NCBI GenBank assembly: GCA_003255065.1
Contig: QAOA01008173.1
Location: 1 to 64,000, forward strand
DNA: 64,000 nt
Direction: 5' to 3'
Source: Cercis canadensis
Taxonomy: Eukaryota; Streptophyta; Magnoliopsida; Fabales; Fabaceae
Notes under the pieces: generated by a model
Database searches by the model: none
What the model saw: only the letters and a program-made list of their open reading frames with translations
Told to the model about the DNA's origin: nothing
Shown here: positions 1 through 12,600 of the stretch, one piece after another
Position numbering within the stretch: the stretch's first letter is position 1
Layout of the letters: the number at the start of each line of letters is the position of its first letter
Translations under genes and position numbers: made by a program

Positions 1-1039
1 TTTTTAAATAAAAAAAAAATTAGAGGTGAAAGATGTTGATGAATCTATTTTCTTTCCCTCAAAAATAAGTCTCTTATAATTTTTTTTATCAAAATTTAGG
101 ACATATCAGTGTAATAATATTGTAAAGGAGGTATTGAAGAAGAGGCAAAGCTCGAATATGTGACATAGGTATATATGCTTATAATTTACCAAGAAAAGTG
201 TGGAGCATATTTTTGAAATGTTAAATGCTAATTCTGCCATCTCATATTTAAATTAGCTTTTCCTGACCTCAGGCATTCAAGTTGGTCAGGATTTCTTTGG
301 CGACATTGAATACAAAATCTTGATTATCCAAAAATCACATTATGACAATTTATGAACAGATTATAACATCAAATCTACCAATCATCATAGTAATAGTAAG
401 TTATAACTTGGTATACAAATATAATGCAAAATTAGTTTCTTTTCTAAATAAGATCAAAATTTTCAAAAATGAGAATATCACTGTACATATAGAAATGTAT
501 TCATGAAAATTTCATACTACTAACTACTAGCTATAATATAATAATATTATATAATCAAATGATATATAATAAAGTAATNCAAAGTAATATTAAGATTATT
601 TTTAAAACATGTGAATTTTGTATTTAAATTTAAAATAAAAATAACACTATGCATTAAATACGTGAATCTCACTAAGGATGACCATTTTATCTGTCTCATA
701 TTCTCGTTGCGTACCGACTCATGTATTGACATGGGCTATTCAAGTTTAAAAACTTAGTAATAGAAAAAAAAAAAAAAAATGAACGTTTTTCATGTACCGC
801 TTTTTGAATGTATTATAAAAAAGATAAAAAGGTGTAAAAGAGAGAGGGAGAGAGCAAAGGAAATCGCTATTATTTCTTGGAGCGTTCATTCTGACCCTAC
901 AGTTTGCACAGCTTTGTAACAGATAGATTATAATTAAATGAACGTTCGGAAAGTTAAGAGTCTTAATTATCACATAAAACAAACACCTTTTCTGTTTTGC
1001 CCTTTTTCTCCCCTGAAAAATACATTTCTCTTTAAGGCT

Positions 1040-1465
1040 GGTATGGTGAGGGTTAAGCTTTCATTTTCTTTTGGTTGGTAGTGCTACATCTTTTTCAATT
1101 NATAAGTTTAAGTAGAATTTAGTGTGTGATTTTAATATTATTATAAAAATTTTAAAAAATTAAATCACTTAATATGTATTAGAACACACATTTTTTTTTA
1201 TAAAATACAATAACAACATGATATAAAAAAATGTGCCAAAAAATAAACTTTAAAAAAGTTGTTTTCTGACTTTTTTTTTATATTATACCGTTTTTTTATT
1301 TTATAAGAAACAGTGTGTTCTGACACATATTGGATGACTCAATTTTTTGAGATCTTCACAATGACACTAAAATCACTAGATAAATTCCACCTAAGCTCAC
1401 CTAACCCGAAAAGTATAACACTATCACCCCAAAAAGATATAGTAGCTTAACATTCACCTCTACAT
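1040..1465. repeat. Degenerate foldback (inverted-repeat) element
   Basis: The left half (about 1040-1215) matches the reverse complement of the right half (about 1265-1465) over some 150-180 bases at roughly three quarters identity by eye. Matching blocks include GGTTAAGCT near both ends, GTAGTGCTA against GATAGTGTTA, and AGAACACAC in both arms. There is no coding capacity, so it is a MITE-like non-autonomous element or a very old foldback. I could not settle its target-site duplication or superfamily. Confidence 0.5.
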
Positions 1466-4400
1466 AATTTAACCTTTGATTTTGTCTTCTTTTTCTCACC
1501 CTTTTAAGCACAAGAATAAAATATAAATAACCTTACCGTATTGACTTTATTATTCTACATATATCTAAATTAACTATTTTTTTATTTTTACTTATCACTC
1601 TAAAATTTTAGCATAAAATTTGTAAATTTTAAAAATAATACAATATCACTCAATTACAAATTGTACCCTCAATTTTTTTTTTTATTATAATCTCTCTCCA
1701 CTATTATCAATCGAAGCTTTGATATGGTGAAGTTTATTGAAAAAAATAAAGGTTATCTTTTATTATATAACTCAAATTCTTAGCCTTTTAAGATATCCTA
1801 TATAAAATGACTGAAAGTGTCATTTTATCATGCTTAATAAATGATTTCCTAATTTTTTATCAATCTAAATAATACTTTAAACAAATTTGATTTCTTTCAA
1901 ATAAATTCAAACATTTGACAATAATCTAAAGATTTATAATTTTTTCAAAAAATACATTTTAAAAGAGTATCTCATAACATTGTTTCTCTAAAAAAATGTT
2001 ATTATCACAATATTTATTTAGATTTTTGTTTGAACAACACTATTTATTTAGGTGGGATAATGATAATATATTTTTAATAACATAATGGGTAAGAAAAATA
2101 TATATATAAAAAATAACATAATGACTAATGCTCATATTGAATGATCTTTTTATATTTTTTAAAAATATTTTACCTCCCTTTCATTTCCTATAATTCTCCT
2201 TTAACTTAATAATATTTAGCGAAATAAAACACAACTAGAAATGTGAAATTGGAATAGAAGAGAATAGAAGTCCAGGTGGCAGGTGCAGCAAACATGGAAG
2301 CGAGGGTCCACTTTCTGAACGTAGGAAGTAGGAATAGAAGTGACGTCATTTTTGGATGGGACATCTACTTTATAGTCCGTAGGCCGTAATTTTTGAAACG
2401 TACGCCGTTCTAGACACCTTATAGTCTTTCTTTTTTCCTTCTCATTTCCTTGGCCTACAAGAAATCATGAGAGAGAAATCAAAAAAGTTTATTGTTCCTC
2501 TAAAATGGGAAAATAAAAGTGTGCGTGAATAATTATAATTAAAAATATTTTTTAGAAAATTACTTGTAATAACGGTGTAGGATTTGAGTGAGACGCAAAA
2601 AAATTAAATTGAACAATTGTTATCAAATTTTAATATTTAAGATAAAAGATTGAAAAATAGCTAAAGTTTGATAGAATTTGAACATAAAATTTGTATAATA
2701 AAATACTTAATATTCAATTATTTAAATATTCTCTTAAAGTCATGCTATTAAATATTTAGACTCTATTAGATGAATTATTTTTGGCTTTATTTGTCTATCA
2801 GCATAAACGTAATAATGTTTATACAATTTAGGATTTATATAAAGAGAAAAAAACCAATTTTAAATTTTTATGATCAGACTAATAATGGTAGTAAGAAGTA
2901 AGAACAATAAATATATAGTGATGAAAATAACAATACTCACCTCAATATTTTTCCACATGATGTACGAAAAAAATGAGCATTAGTAGTGAATGAATAAATC
3001 CGATATGCAATTAATATTTTGTTTTTATGTGAATATGCAATTAATATATTTGAGATTTAAGGATGACCCACTTTCTGTCATTAGTCAGTCTCTTATACAA
3101 AAAGACTATAATTAAGCAGAGAGAAACTGGTTGAGATGAGTGGAGCATGGTGGTGGGTATTTCAGAAACACTATAGGGTCTACAAATTTTTGTCTTCACC
3201 CAAAATTATTCATAGAAATGTTCATTCTCAGAGCAACCCGTGCATGCATGCTTAATTTTCAATAATGGTAATTGTCTTTAGAGCTTCTGCGGATTATATA
3301 TGATGTGAAATGCAAAGACGACAAATATATATGTCTCGTATGCTTAAATTATTTAAAACTTAATTAGCTACATGATGAAAGTATATAATATGTGACATTT
3401 GAGACATATTAAAAAATTAAAAATTCACTTGCATGGTTTTGTGCATGAAAGAGATAAATAAATTAATTAAGTAACATATAGCCTAGAGATGCTTAGGGAT
3501 AGTAATGTATTTAATTAACTTAATTTAGTTACAGGTATATGTGAGGTCCACTGCTAATATTAAATATGATGTGCATGATCTATCTTATCGTTTTGAACGT
3601 AGACTAGCCTTTCACTACATTAACTTGAAAATATTATAACAAGCTCTTTTTGTATTTAAATATATATAGTACTAATTCCTCCAGAATTAATTCTCGTTCT
3701 ATTGTTCTAGGCTTCATATGAAACTTCATTTTAATGAATGGCATAGGCAGAAAAGTTGCTATAATTAATTGAATAAATGTTTGAAATTTAATTATTTTTT
3801 CTGTGGATTCATGATCTAGTCCTCTCTCTATTTCCTGCAATCCCATTTACTTGCTTTTCTTAATTGGAATTTGACTTCATGAATCATGAAGTAACTATCA
3901 TTAAAAAGCTCCAATATAGCAGAAAGTTTGGAATATATCACTACAATTAATCTTGACTGGCTATTGTTTTCAATGAATATTAAAATTTTGTTAGGGTTAT
4001 GTACCTTAATTTATTTTCAATCAATTTTATTGGCTTCATATTAATGATATCCTCTTTCAATGAAACTTTGGTATGAATATGTGATAGCATTTCTAGCTTT
4101 TACTAACCATTTGTTGTTAATGAGCAGTTGATGCTTGTGTTAAAGCATTTAATTAGTTTTGTTTATTATCTGTTTCCGATAATATCATAATTCCTCTGCA
4201 AAATGAATGTGGAGGAAGTTAGAATATATATAATTAGCTAGGAACTGCATATATGATTGCCATCAAGGATGTGTGTGCACGAGCAAGGAATATACCCTTG
4301 TGGGCAAGTTCTCAAAACCTACATCTCTAACCTACTGTAATTATAGTTTCTCTACTCACTTTGCTAAATTAAGTAGCTTGTTCCATAAAGCATGTACACA

Positions 4401-5504
4401 CATTTATCACCATGCTCGTGAATTATTTCACTTTTAGGTATAGGATCCTATGTGTTGGTAATTGTGTTTCCGACGCTAAAGCTAGCTTTGTAATTTTCAA
4501 ACATTACTTAAACCAATCACTTGCTTACTCATTATGTTGACTTTATTGTGGATTTGGTTTTGCTTTAGCTTTCATGGATTCTCTTCGCAACAATCTTATA
4601 GGACATATATTCTGCAATTGATACCCAAACTTTGTATTTATTGGGTGGTCTAACAATCATTCACCATGTCTTTAGGCATGGGAACCCATCACCTTATACC
4701 TCTAAACCTCGAACCAGTGAAAACAAATACTGTGTAGTGATGAAACGTTTTCTATTGCATGAAACAGTTAAACATATATTTGTAGTGATGAAACGTGGTC
4801 GTTACTGTGATCACAACCATATATATAAATACTCTCTACCAGTAAACTTTCTCTGTTTTGAGTCTTGATTAATCTCTCCCCCTTTAGAGCTATATAATAT
4901 ATAATAACATTTTAGGGTTATTCTAATTGATGTAAATCAATACTGGCACTGAAACGTGATTATCATCACGACTGCAACTATAATTTAAGGACTTTGTACG
5001 AAGTGGCTCAACATGTATACAAAAATTGACACATCCATACTCAAAGTCTCAAAACTAATATCAATTTATATTTGTTAAATATAAAATTATTTATGAACTT
5101 TTACTTAACAACTTAAATTTTTTAGTTGAATTATTTCTTGATATAGTATCAAAACCTCTTTAACCAAATGATAAGGAGAATCATTCATGTACTTTTATTT
5201 AACAACTTTAATTTTTGGTTTGAATTACTTCTTAACAATATTCAGGTATATGTATATCTAATTTTCTTTCAAGGTTCTAATTCTTTTAACAAGTAATAGA
5301 CGTGGTTAATTAACCACCAAATGAGACTTAAAATTAATAGCAGTCAGATCACTTCAACTGTTTAATTAATGTATGAAGTATTTCAATGATTCATTGAAAT
5401 ACTATAATCAATGTATAACTTTAGTGATGTGAAAGAAAAACTTGTATAACTTTATTTGCTGGTTGTTTAATTTCTAGGGCCATTTGCATTGATCACCAAT
5501 ATTT

Positions 5505-6325
5505 TTAAGAATAAAATTTAGATAAAGTTCTATAGGTGTTTGTAATATTGTTTTTCTATTAAAATATTATATGTATATTTTTTTAACAACACAATAGTCA
5601 TATAATCTCCTCATTAATATTTCTCAAAATTTCATATTCATCAATTCTCAATTTTATTCTTACCCACCGATACCACGCTAAGTTTCTCTTTCACCCAACC
5701 ACCCTTGGCAGCATCCCTCCTTCCTCTGCAAGAATCTCTATCGCCGAATGACCAAGATCAAAATTAAGTAAGATGAATTGATTAACAACTTGTATCCAAA
5801 GAGAAAGAAAGAATTTGGGAACTAAATAATGAAATGAAGAGTGCTTTGGCTTCTAGATAGTTGTAGCCGATCAGAACTACCTTTCTCTTTCAATTGAAGG
5901 CTCCGTTTTGTTTGCTTCCCCCTTTTTTTATTTTATGGAAAATTCACTTTTTGGGTTTGATTTGGTTACTATTCCAAATATTTCATGAGCCTTGTGTTAG
6001 TTGTTGCTACTTTTTGATGGACAGTGATGAGTGGAGGAAGGAAGAAATTTTGGAAGGTTGCCGAAGATGGGTGTCAGCTCCATCCTAACTTCAGTGGCAG
6101 AGATTGTTGCAGAGGGAGGGAGGGATGTGCTAAGGGTGGGTGAGTGACTGAGTGTGGGATGGGTGGATGAGAGAAAAATTGAAAGTGAGTCAATATAAAA
6201 TTTTGAGAAATATTAATAAAGTGATGATATGACTTTTGAGTTGTTAAAAAAAATACACATATAATATTTTAATAAAAAAACAACACCACAAACACCTATA
6301 AAATTTTATCTATATTTTATCCTAT
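5505..6325. repeat. Long-arm inverted repeat element, about 0.8 kb
   Basis: The arms (about 5505-5745 and 6085-6325) are reverse complements over roughly 240 bases with high identity. Shared blocks include TATAGGTGTTTG, ATTAAAATATTATATG and TAATATTTCTCAAAATTT. The inner arm ends are C-rich (CCACCC-type) and give way to a unique loop of about 330 bases with no convincing gene. The long terminal arms and lack of transposase fit a non-autonomous Mutator-like or foldback transposon. I did not find an unambiguous 9-bp target duplication, so the superfamily is inference. Confidence 0.6.
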
Positions 6326-7564
6326 CTTTAATTTTCGTTCAATAACTCGATGAGGGTAATCAAATGAATAGCATTTACCAAGTTGGTAAAGAAGATTTTC
6401 AGCATTAAAAATATATTGGTTCACAAATTCAAGTCAAGCATGCTTATCATCTAACGTACAAGAGTAGATAAATGGGCGTTGAAAAATAAATAATTGTTTT
6501 TGCATCCACTGTTGTCACCTTTCTTCACTTAAGATCAAAAGCTGCAAGCTTTATGAATGATTAATAACCTGTAAATCCTTCTCATTGCACCCTATATCAT
6601 CTTAGAAAATAGCATTAGACGTATAAATCATAGACAACTTGCTTTTGTGTTTCTTTCAATTGGTTTGATCCTTAGAACATAAATCTCTGTAATTTTGGTT
6701 ATGTAAAAAAGATAAATTGGGAAGCATAGGAGATGTAGAGTGGGGATCTGCAAACTTAGTTAAGTAGTAAGGTGAGGCAGAGGCAGGTCGATCGCCATCA
6801 CAACAGTCTATAAATTCCGTTACCAAAAACTGGATGGTCCACCTATACATGGTTTTAAATGAAACTAGAGTTATATCTAGTTCTTCCTCTCTTCTCTCTT
6901 CTCACTTTCTGGGGTTGACTTGTATTTATATGCAGTAATTATTAATGGGCTTGTCAAGTGGGCATACATATTAATTTTCTCCTTCTAAACTTCTACCCTC
7001 TTGTAATTAGATCTTCTCGATTACTCTTGCCTTGTCATTTTCGCTCTCAAAATTATAGCAGCTTTTCCCCATCCACCGCAGGTGAGCCTATGATGGTATG
7101 GAATCAATTTCATTGTAATTAATTGCAAAACTTTTAAATACACAAACTTGAAAAGCAAAGCTGTACAAGTGGTAATATTTTCATTTTTTCTTTAAAAAAG
7201 GAAATAGATGAGACTATTAAAATTAAAATAAAAAAGCTTAACTTTGTTAAAGTTATCATCTATTTTTGATAAAATTTTAAATTATTTAATTAAACTCAAA
7301 ATTTATTAACTAATTAAAATATGAAGTTAATTTTGTCATTTATAATTGATTGTACCATATTGTGTATTGTAGAGTTGGCGCAACTAGCATCACTCATTTT
7401 ACAATATGAAGATCGCTCACAATTTGGTTTTCCAATTTGTTTTTGGTGCAAGTTTTAATTAGTGTACAGAGTAACCGGAAGCATTTAGAGGTTAGAGGGT
7501 AGCTCATAGCAGTAGTTGTTTCCGCGTCTCGTTAGGTCGTTCCCAACTACGTTGCTCAGATCCT

Positions 7565-7588
7565 GCAACTGCAACTGCAACTGCAACT
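7565..7588. repeat. Hexanucleotide microsatellite (GCAACT)4
   Basis: Four tandem copies of GCAACT are visible in a non-coding region. Confidence 0.85.
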
Positions 7589-7626
7589 ATGATTAAATTG
7601 TATATATATTGCATAAACATTAGAAA

Positions 7627-7743
7627 TGGGCCTAAATGGATTGGCCTCAAAGGCCCGTGAGTCTTTCTGTTGTGTGGTCTCAGGCCCATGACTCTCAAGC
7701 AAGCTATAGCACAAAACTTAATCAATTAATGGAATATGGCCCA
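7627..7743. promoter_or_regulatory. Cluster of GGCCCA/TGGGCC (site II-like) motifs
   Basis: TGGGCC at 7627, AGGCCC at 7651, AGGCCCA at 7682 and GGCCCA at 7738 are clustered within 120 bases of otherwise AT-rich sequence. In plants such site II motifs typically sit in promoters of housekeeping genes bound by TCP factors. No start codon or exon I can support lies close by; the nearest gene begins at 9681. This may be a promoter of an unrecognised transcript, or chance. Confidence 0.3.
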
Positions 7744-7872
7744 AAACGGGGGAACCGAAAAATAACTGCAAATAATGGGGATGATTCTTCTGAATAATGC
7801 AGATTTGCAAAATATTTACACAATTACCGGACATTTGAAACAATTTCTTTAACTATGGCAAATTTTTTTTTT

Positions 7873-8371
7873 TTACTTTTGCTGTTGGGTGTCGAATTTT
7901 GGCATGCATGTGGGGTGCCAAATTTGGCCAAGAGCTCCATTGAAGTGCCGCATTTTGGCTTTTTTTTTTTTTTTATTTTTTTAACATGGCATGAAGGTGT
8001 CGAATTTTAGCATAAGGGAGAGTCAAATTTTAGATGAAGCTCCTGCCTAGTGCCGAATTTGGGTTTGTTATTTTTTTAAAAAAAATTTGATGAAGAGTGT
8101 CGCATTATCATCAAAGTGGGAGTCAAATTTTGGCTTGATAACATGTGGAGTACCGCACTACCATAGTGCGGCACTCCATGTGTTATCCAAGCCAAAATTG
8201 GACTCCCCATGTGCTAGTTGTGTTTAGCTAGAGGAAGAAAGATCTTTATACTTATGTATGTACAACTGNAAAAAAAAAAAAAAAAGCCAAAATGCGGCAC
8301 TTCAATGGAGCTCCAAGCAAAATTTGGCACCCCACATACATGCAAAAATTTGACACCAACAGCAAAAGTAA
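7873..8371. repeat. Nested palindromic (hairpin) element
   Basis: Outer arms of about 100 bases (7873-7975 and 8270-8371) are near-perfect reverse complements, sharing GTGCCGCATTTTGGC and GAGCTCCATTGAAG. Inner arms of about 43 bases (8118-8160 and 8164-8208) pair again around a 3-base centre at 8161-8163. A degenerate motif of the form GTGCCGAATTTTGGC recurs about every 40 bases through the element. There is no coding potential. Foldback/MITE class is inferred. A single n at 8270 lies in the A-tract at the start of the right arm. Confidence 0.7.
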
Positions 8372-8386
8372 ATAAATTATAGAGGT

Positions 8387-8592
8387 TTCTTAGATACTTT
8401 TAGTATTTATGTAGTATGTCATACTATATAAGAATAACCAATAAATAAATAATATGTGTACAAATTAATTATTTTTAAATTTGTTTAAAAAATTAAATAA
8501 ATTATATTTTATATATAATAAAATATAAAAATTATGTATGTTTGCCACGTCAGTATAGTATGATATACTTACATAGTATCATAGAATCCCTA
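8387..8592. repeat. Short imperfect inverted repeat, MITE-like
   Basis: About 45 bases at each end are imperfect reverse complements: the left end has ATGTAGTATGTCATACTATA and the right end, reversed, has ATGTAAGTATATCATACTAT. The interior is very AT-rich and non-coding. It abuts the nested palindrome at 7873-8371 and may be a separate small element. Confidence 0.4.
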
Positions 8593-8649
8593 ATAAATTA
8601 TAGGAATCTTTCTTCTAATATTTTATACAGGTAAATAAATGGGATTTTT

Positions 8650-8910
8650 TTTTTTGGTAATAAAAGATGGTAGTGAGATACGTTACTCCAATACTACGGG
8701 TAGGGTGCCTACTCAGAGGGCTACCTCTCAAGCATTTTTTTGGTCTATAAATGAGACTACTCAATTAGTTTTTGAGCGTTAGGGAATTTTCCTGACGAGG
8801 GTTGCCCAGTGAGCAAAATTTTTTATCACAGAGGGCGTGAACTTAGCACTTGAAAGGTCTAGATCCTTAAGCTGAATCTCTTTGACAAACTGAACCAACT
8901 TGCATTAGCG
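8650..8910. repeat. Possible degenerate SINE-like fragment
   Basis: Moderately GC-balanced sequence stands out from the AT-rich surroundings and ends in a motif around AACTGAACCAACTTGC. That resembles the 3' part of tRNA-derived plant SINE or dispersed repeat families as I remember them. I cannot define its ends, A- and B-boxes or target duplication, so the class is a guess. Confidence 0.2.
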
Positions 8911-8990
8911 TAAATAAATGAGATATGCTTTGCAAGGATGAAAACAAAAAAAGAATAATGATAATAAGAGGGTTGAAATAAGTAGTGAAA

Positions 8991-8993
<3 letters not shown>

Positions 8994-9022
<29 letters not shown>
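8994..9022. repeat. (AT)n microsatellite
   Basis: An uninterrupted TA/AT dinucleotide run of about 29 bases. Confidence 0.9.
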
Positions 9023-9025
<3 letters not shown>

Positions 9026-9680
9026 ATATTATTAGTTTTACTTCAGTGTCTCACAATAGTGATTTTGATTCTTTGGAAGCTAAATCATTGGGTGTGACTG
9101 TCTTGACACATTATTGTGTATAGTAGTACAAGACACAGAAACAAACACTACTTCATGAATGTGCTTATGTATGTTCTTTTTGATATTTTAAATTCGAATA
9201 GAAATTTTATAAATCTTGATGAAAATCTCAGTATTAATTGACTACAGATTATTTAATTGCTTATGTGCGTCTAGAATAGAAATCATGCAATCTTAAAAAG
9301 AGTTACAGTTCTCTCTTTTAACTTCATATATATATAAAGTTGGGGAACAAGCCCTTGTTGAAGCCAAATCCACGGACATTGCTTAGATTAGAATAAAAGT
9401 TAGATCCTTCTACCAACACACACGCACCGAGAGAGAGAGAGAGCTATAACTTTGATGTCAATCTTTGTCGGTGACAAAAATTCAGAGAGTAATGTATTGT
9501 TTGATGACAGACCTGGCACCTCACCCAACTGTGATAGGAGCCTCTCAACCATTAGGAGCTCAACATTCTTCCTCTCTTGGATGTAAAACAAATAACTCAA
9601 ACACATTGTGAAAAACATTGTTCCATACTGAGAAGTTAAACAGCTCTGGTTACAAGCACAAGCACAAGTACAGTCACAAG

Positions 9681-12600
9681 ATGGCTAAGAGATCAGATTT
9701 TGCACAGAAGCTGCTCGATGATCTGCGCCTACGCAAACAACAAATGGCTGCACCTGCATCTCAGAGGTCAACCCAATCCAACCTGCTACATATAGGTAAG
9801 TTTCTAATCTATTCAACAATAAACTAGTCTTTTCAATTCTATATGTCTCTACATTTGTTTATTGTAATCACTCACAAAACATGTATTTTTTCTCCAAATT
9901 TTCTTGGAAATTATTAGTTACTATATGATTTATGTATATCATTATCCTATTTAGCATTTTTTTTTTGTCTAGATAGATATCATAAATTCCCTTTTTTATT
10001 CTACAAGTTATTTTCCTTGTTTTATGGATTTTTAATTTTTTAATTTTTACCCTTTCAATGGTAGCAAGATACATGTTCAAGTAGCTTGTTGTAACTTATT
10101 AAGACTGGCTGCGCTGTAGTAGGATGGACAAAGGTTGCAGAGTATTTGCTGAGAAACGTATCAAAAATTGGGGAACACTTCTGGAAATTAATGTTTCTAT
10201 TGGCTCTAAATCCAATCCCATATAGATTTAAATCTCAATATTCAGGGAACGTTTTTGAGACAATTATTATTAAGTTATTTACACTATTAATAATTTTAGA
10301 TTTCTAGTTGAGTCATACAAAAAAAAAAAAGAGAGAGAAAATTACAAGTGGGTCACAATTATTGTTAAATTTTTAAATTTATCCTTTGTAACCATGTTAT
10401 GAGCATGCTGACCATCAATAAAGATAGTTTTGAAAGTTTAATAATACTTTTATTTTTTCTTTTTGGAGTGACCTTGTGATTAGCCAATTCCAGCATATTA
10501 TGCCTATTACAATGTTATCAGCAAAATAAAAATAAAAAGTATTGAAGATCGTTTAGGGTGTTTATGCATCTTAAATTAATCAATAACCAAGAAGGGAAAT
10601 GATTATAAGGATTGGAAGCTCAAACATCAATTTTTTTTTTTTTAAAAAAAAATCGGTGCTTCCATCTTGTGTAGTAAAATCTTAATTGGTTTAAATGTAT
10701 TGCAAGTCTCTATAATTTAGACAAATTTTGAATCAAGACCTTATAATTTTTTTTTTCCTCTTTTGAGGTCTTTATAGTTTGAATTTTTTTTAATTGAGTC
10801 TATGCTATTATCCAAAATTATAAATTTATTAGTTTAGTACCCACATAGCAAATGAATTGTCTATGTGGTAATAAAGAAAGTTAATGTGGCGCCAAAGTGA
10901 CACAAAAATTTTCACTACATCATCTTTCTTCTTCTTCTTTTCTTTCTTTACTTTGGCAATTTGTGTGTCACTTTGGCACCACATTAGCTTCTTTTACTGT
11001 CACATAAACAAACTGTTTGTCATGTGNTTTCTTTACTTTGACAATTTGTGTGTCACTTTGGCACCACATTAGCTTCTTTTACTGTCACATAAACAAACCG
11101 TTTGTCATGTGAACACTAAACTAACGAATTTATAATTTGAGGTAACGGTAGAGACCAACTTAAAAAAAATTTAAACTATAAGGATCTCAAAAAAAGAAAA
11201 AAAACTATAGAGACCTGATTCAAAATTCATCTAAATTATAGGGACCTGTAGTAAATTTAAACCATCTTAATTTCTCCATCAAATAGAACACAAATTAAAA
11301 TCCAAAGCACAAGAAATGAATGGCAGTTGAGAAAATTTGTATTCTGAACCAAAGGCAGAGGAAGCATACATAGGTGTTGTAATGCTGAATGGAAATTATG
11401 GAATTAGAAGGGACATACAACGTAATATCTAGAACTAAAGAAGTTATTCCCACTGATTTTTAGTTGACATGAGAATGATATTAGGCAAGCTAGCATAAAA
11501 TTGCACTTTGAACTGGAGTTTTCCAGTGAGTGAAAACTTTGTGAGATCTTATTTTTCCCAACATGTTGATACAGATGCGTATGCTTACTCCAAGCAAACA
11601 TACAGAGGATCCAGGGATATGAAAGCTAATGAAATTGTAAGTTATTTTAAGTTTGAGTAATTGTGAATAATTAAGGCAGGTTGCATGAACTTTTGTTTGC
11701 TAACCTGTTATGTTTGATGTGGTGCAGAGTAGTTGTAGATCAGGGGACATGCTGAATAGGTCTAGCAGAAGCCATAGATCACCAAGCATTGGAGAGGTTT
11801 CAAGTCAGATTGTTCCTTATGGCCATGGGAGAGGTCAGAGCTCAGTTGAGATGGACGATATGTCGCTGGCGCTGGCTTTTGCGTTTGAGAATGGAGTGAA
11901 ACTAAGGAGGACTGGTTCTTCTTTTACTAGTTCAATTATGGGTTTTCTTCACCAAATTAAAAGGGGAAGCATGGACTTTGGCAAGATGGAAAGACAGAGT
12001 AATTTGGATAGGCAACTGGTTTCAACTAGCTACTCTACTCTCTCTCCTGTGCAGATAAATGAAATAGCCAAAGGTGCCCAGAAATTAAACCAGATATTGA
12101 GTTTCTGTTCCAATGGTCTTAACATAGATAGAAATTCAATAGAATTTGCCAAGGAACTATTACAAGGAGCTATGGACTTGGAAGATTCCCTCAGGATGCT
12201 GGTAGACCTGCAGAAAACTTCAGAATTCATGGTTACCTCCCAGAAGAAAAATCATATCACATTATTAGAGGAGGAGGATGATGACGACGACAAAACAATC
12301 AAAAATTCTGAGCAAAAGCAACTGGCACGACCAACGTTCTCCTTTGACAAGCCCTCAAGACATTCTCAAAACCTTGGAGAAGTTGGAAATACTAGTCTCA
12401 TGCAGAGGCCAATTACTCTGGCTTACTCCAAGGATGGAAGAAGCAAAAACAACGAGAAAAATGACATAAACACATCAAAATTGCATTCTCACAAGCGATC
12501 AGCTAGCTACAGCTCAGCCTCAGCGCAATCCAACCCTGACAAGGGCAGGATTCCAAACGTAATTGCCAAACTAATGGGGCTAGATAATCTTCCAGAGAAA

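Larger units (their letters stand above)
1..9680. other. Gene-poor AT-rich flank with foldback repeats
   Basis: I find no gene I can support here. The sequence is strongly AT-rich with homopolymer runs, and open frames are short (under 80 codons) without recognisable domains. It contains inverted-repeat structures near 1040-1465, 5505-6325, 7873-8371 and 8387-8592 (listed separately), an (AT)n tract at 8994-9022, and a hexamer repeat at 7565-7588. A GC-richer patch at about 2260-2410 contains a TGACGTCA palindrome but no coding frame. The last 300 bases are the promoter and 5' UTR of the DUF4378 gene, with a GA-repeat at 9428-9444. Confidence 0.6.

Noticed and set aside
4632..4868. 78-codon frame with a TATA-like motif near its end
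   Set aside because: No family resemblance, and it contains internal short repeats (TGTAGTGATGAAACG twice); chance frame.
5894..6088. 64-codon frame
   Set aside because: Lies in the loop of the 5505-6325 inverted repeat, without recognisable content.
6656..6850. 64-codon minus-strand frame
   Set aside because: I could not link it to any family or to neighbouring exons; possible but unsupported.
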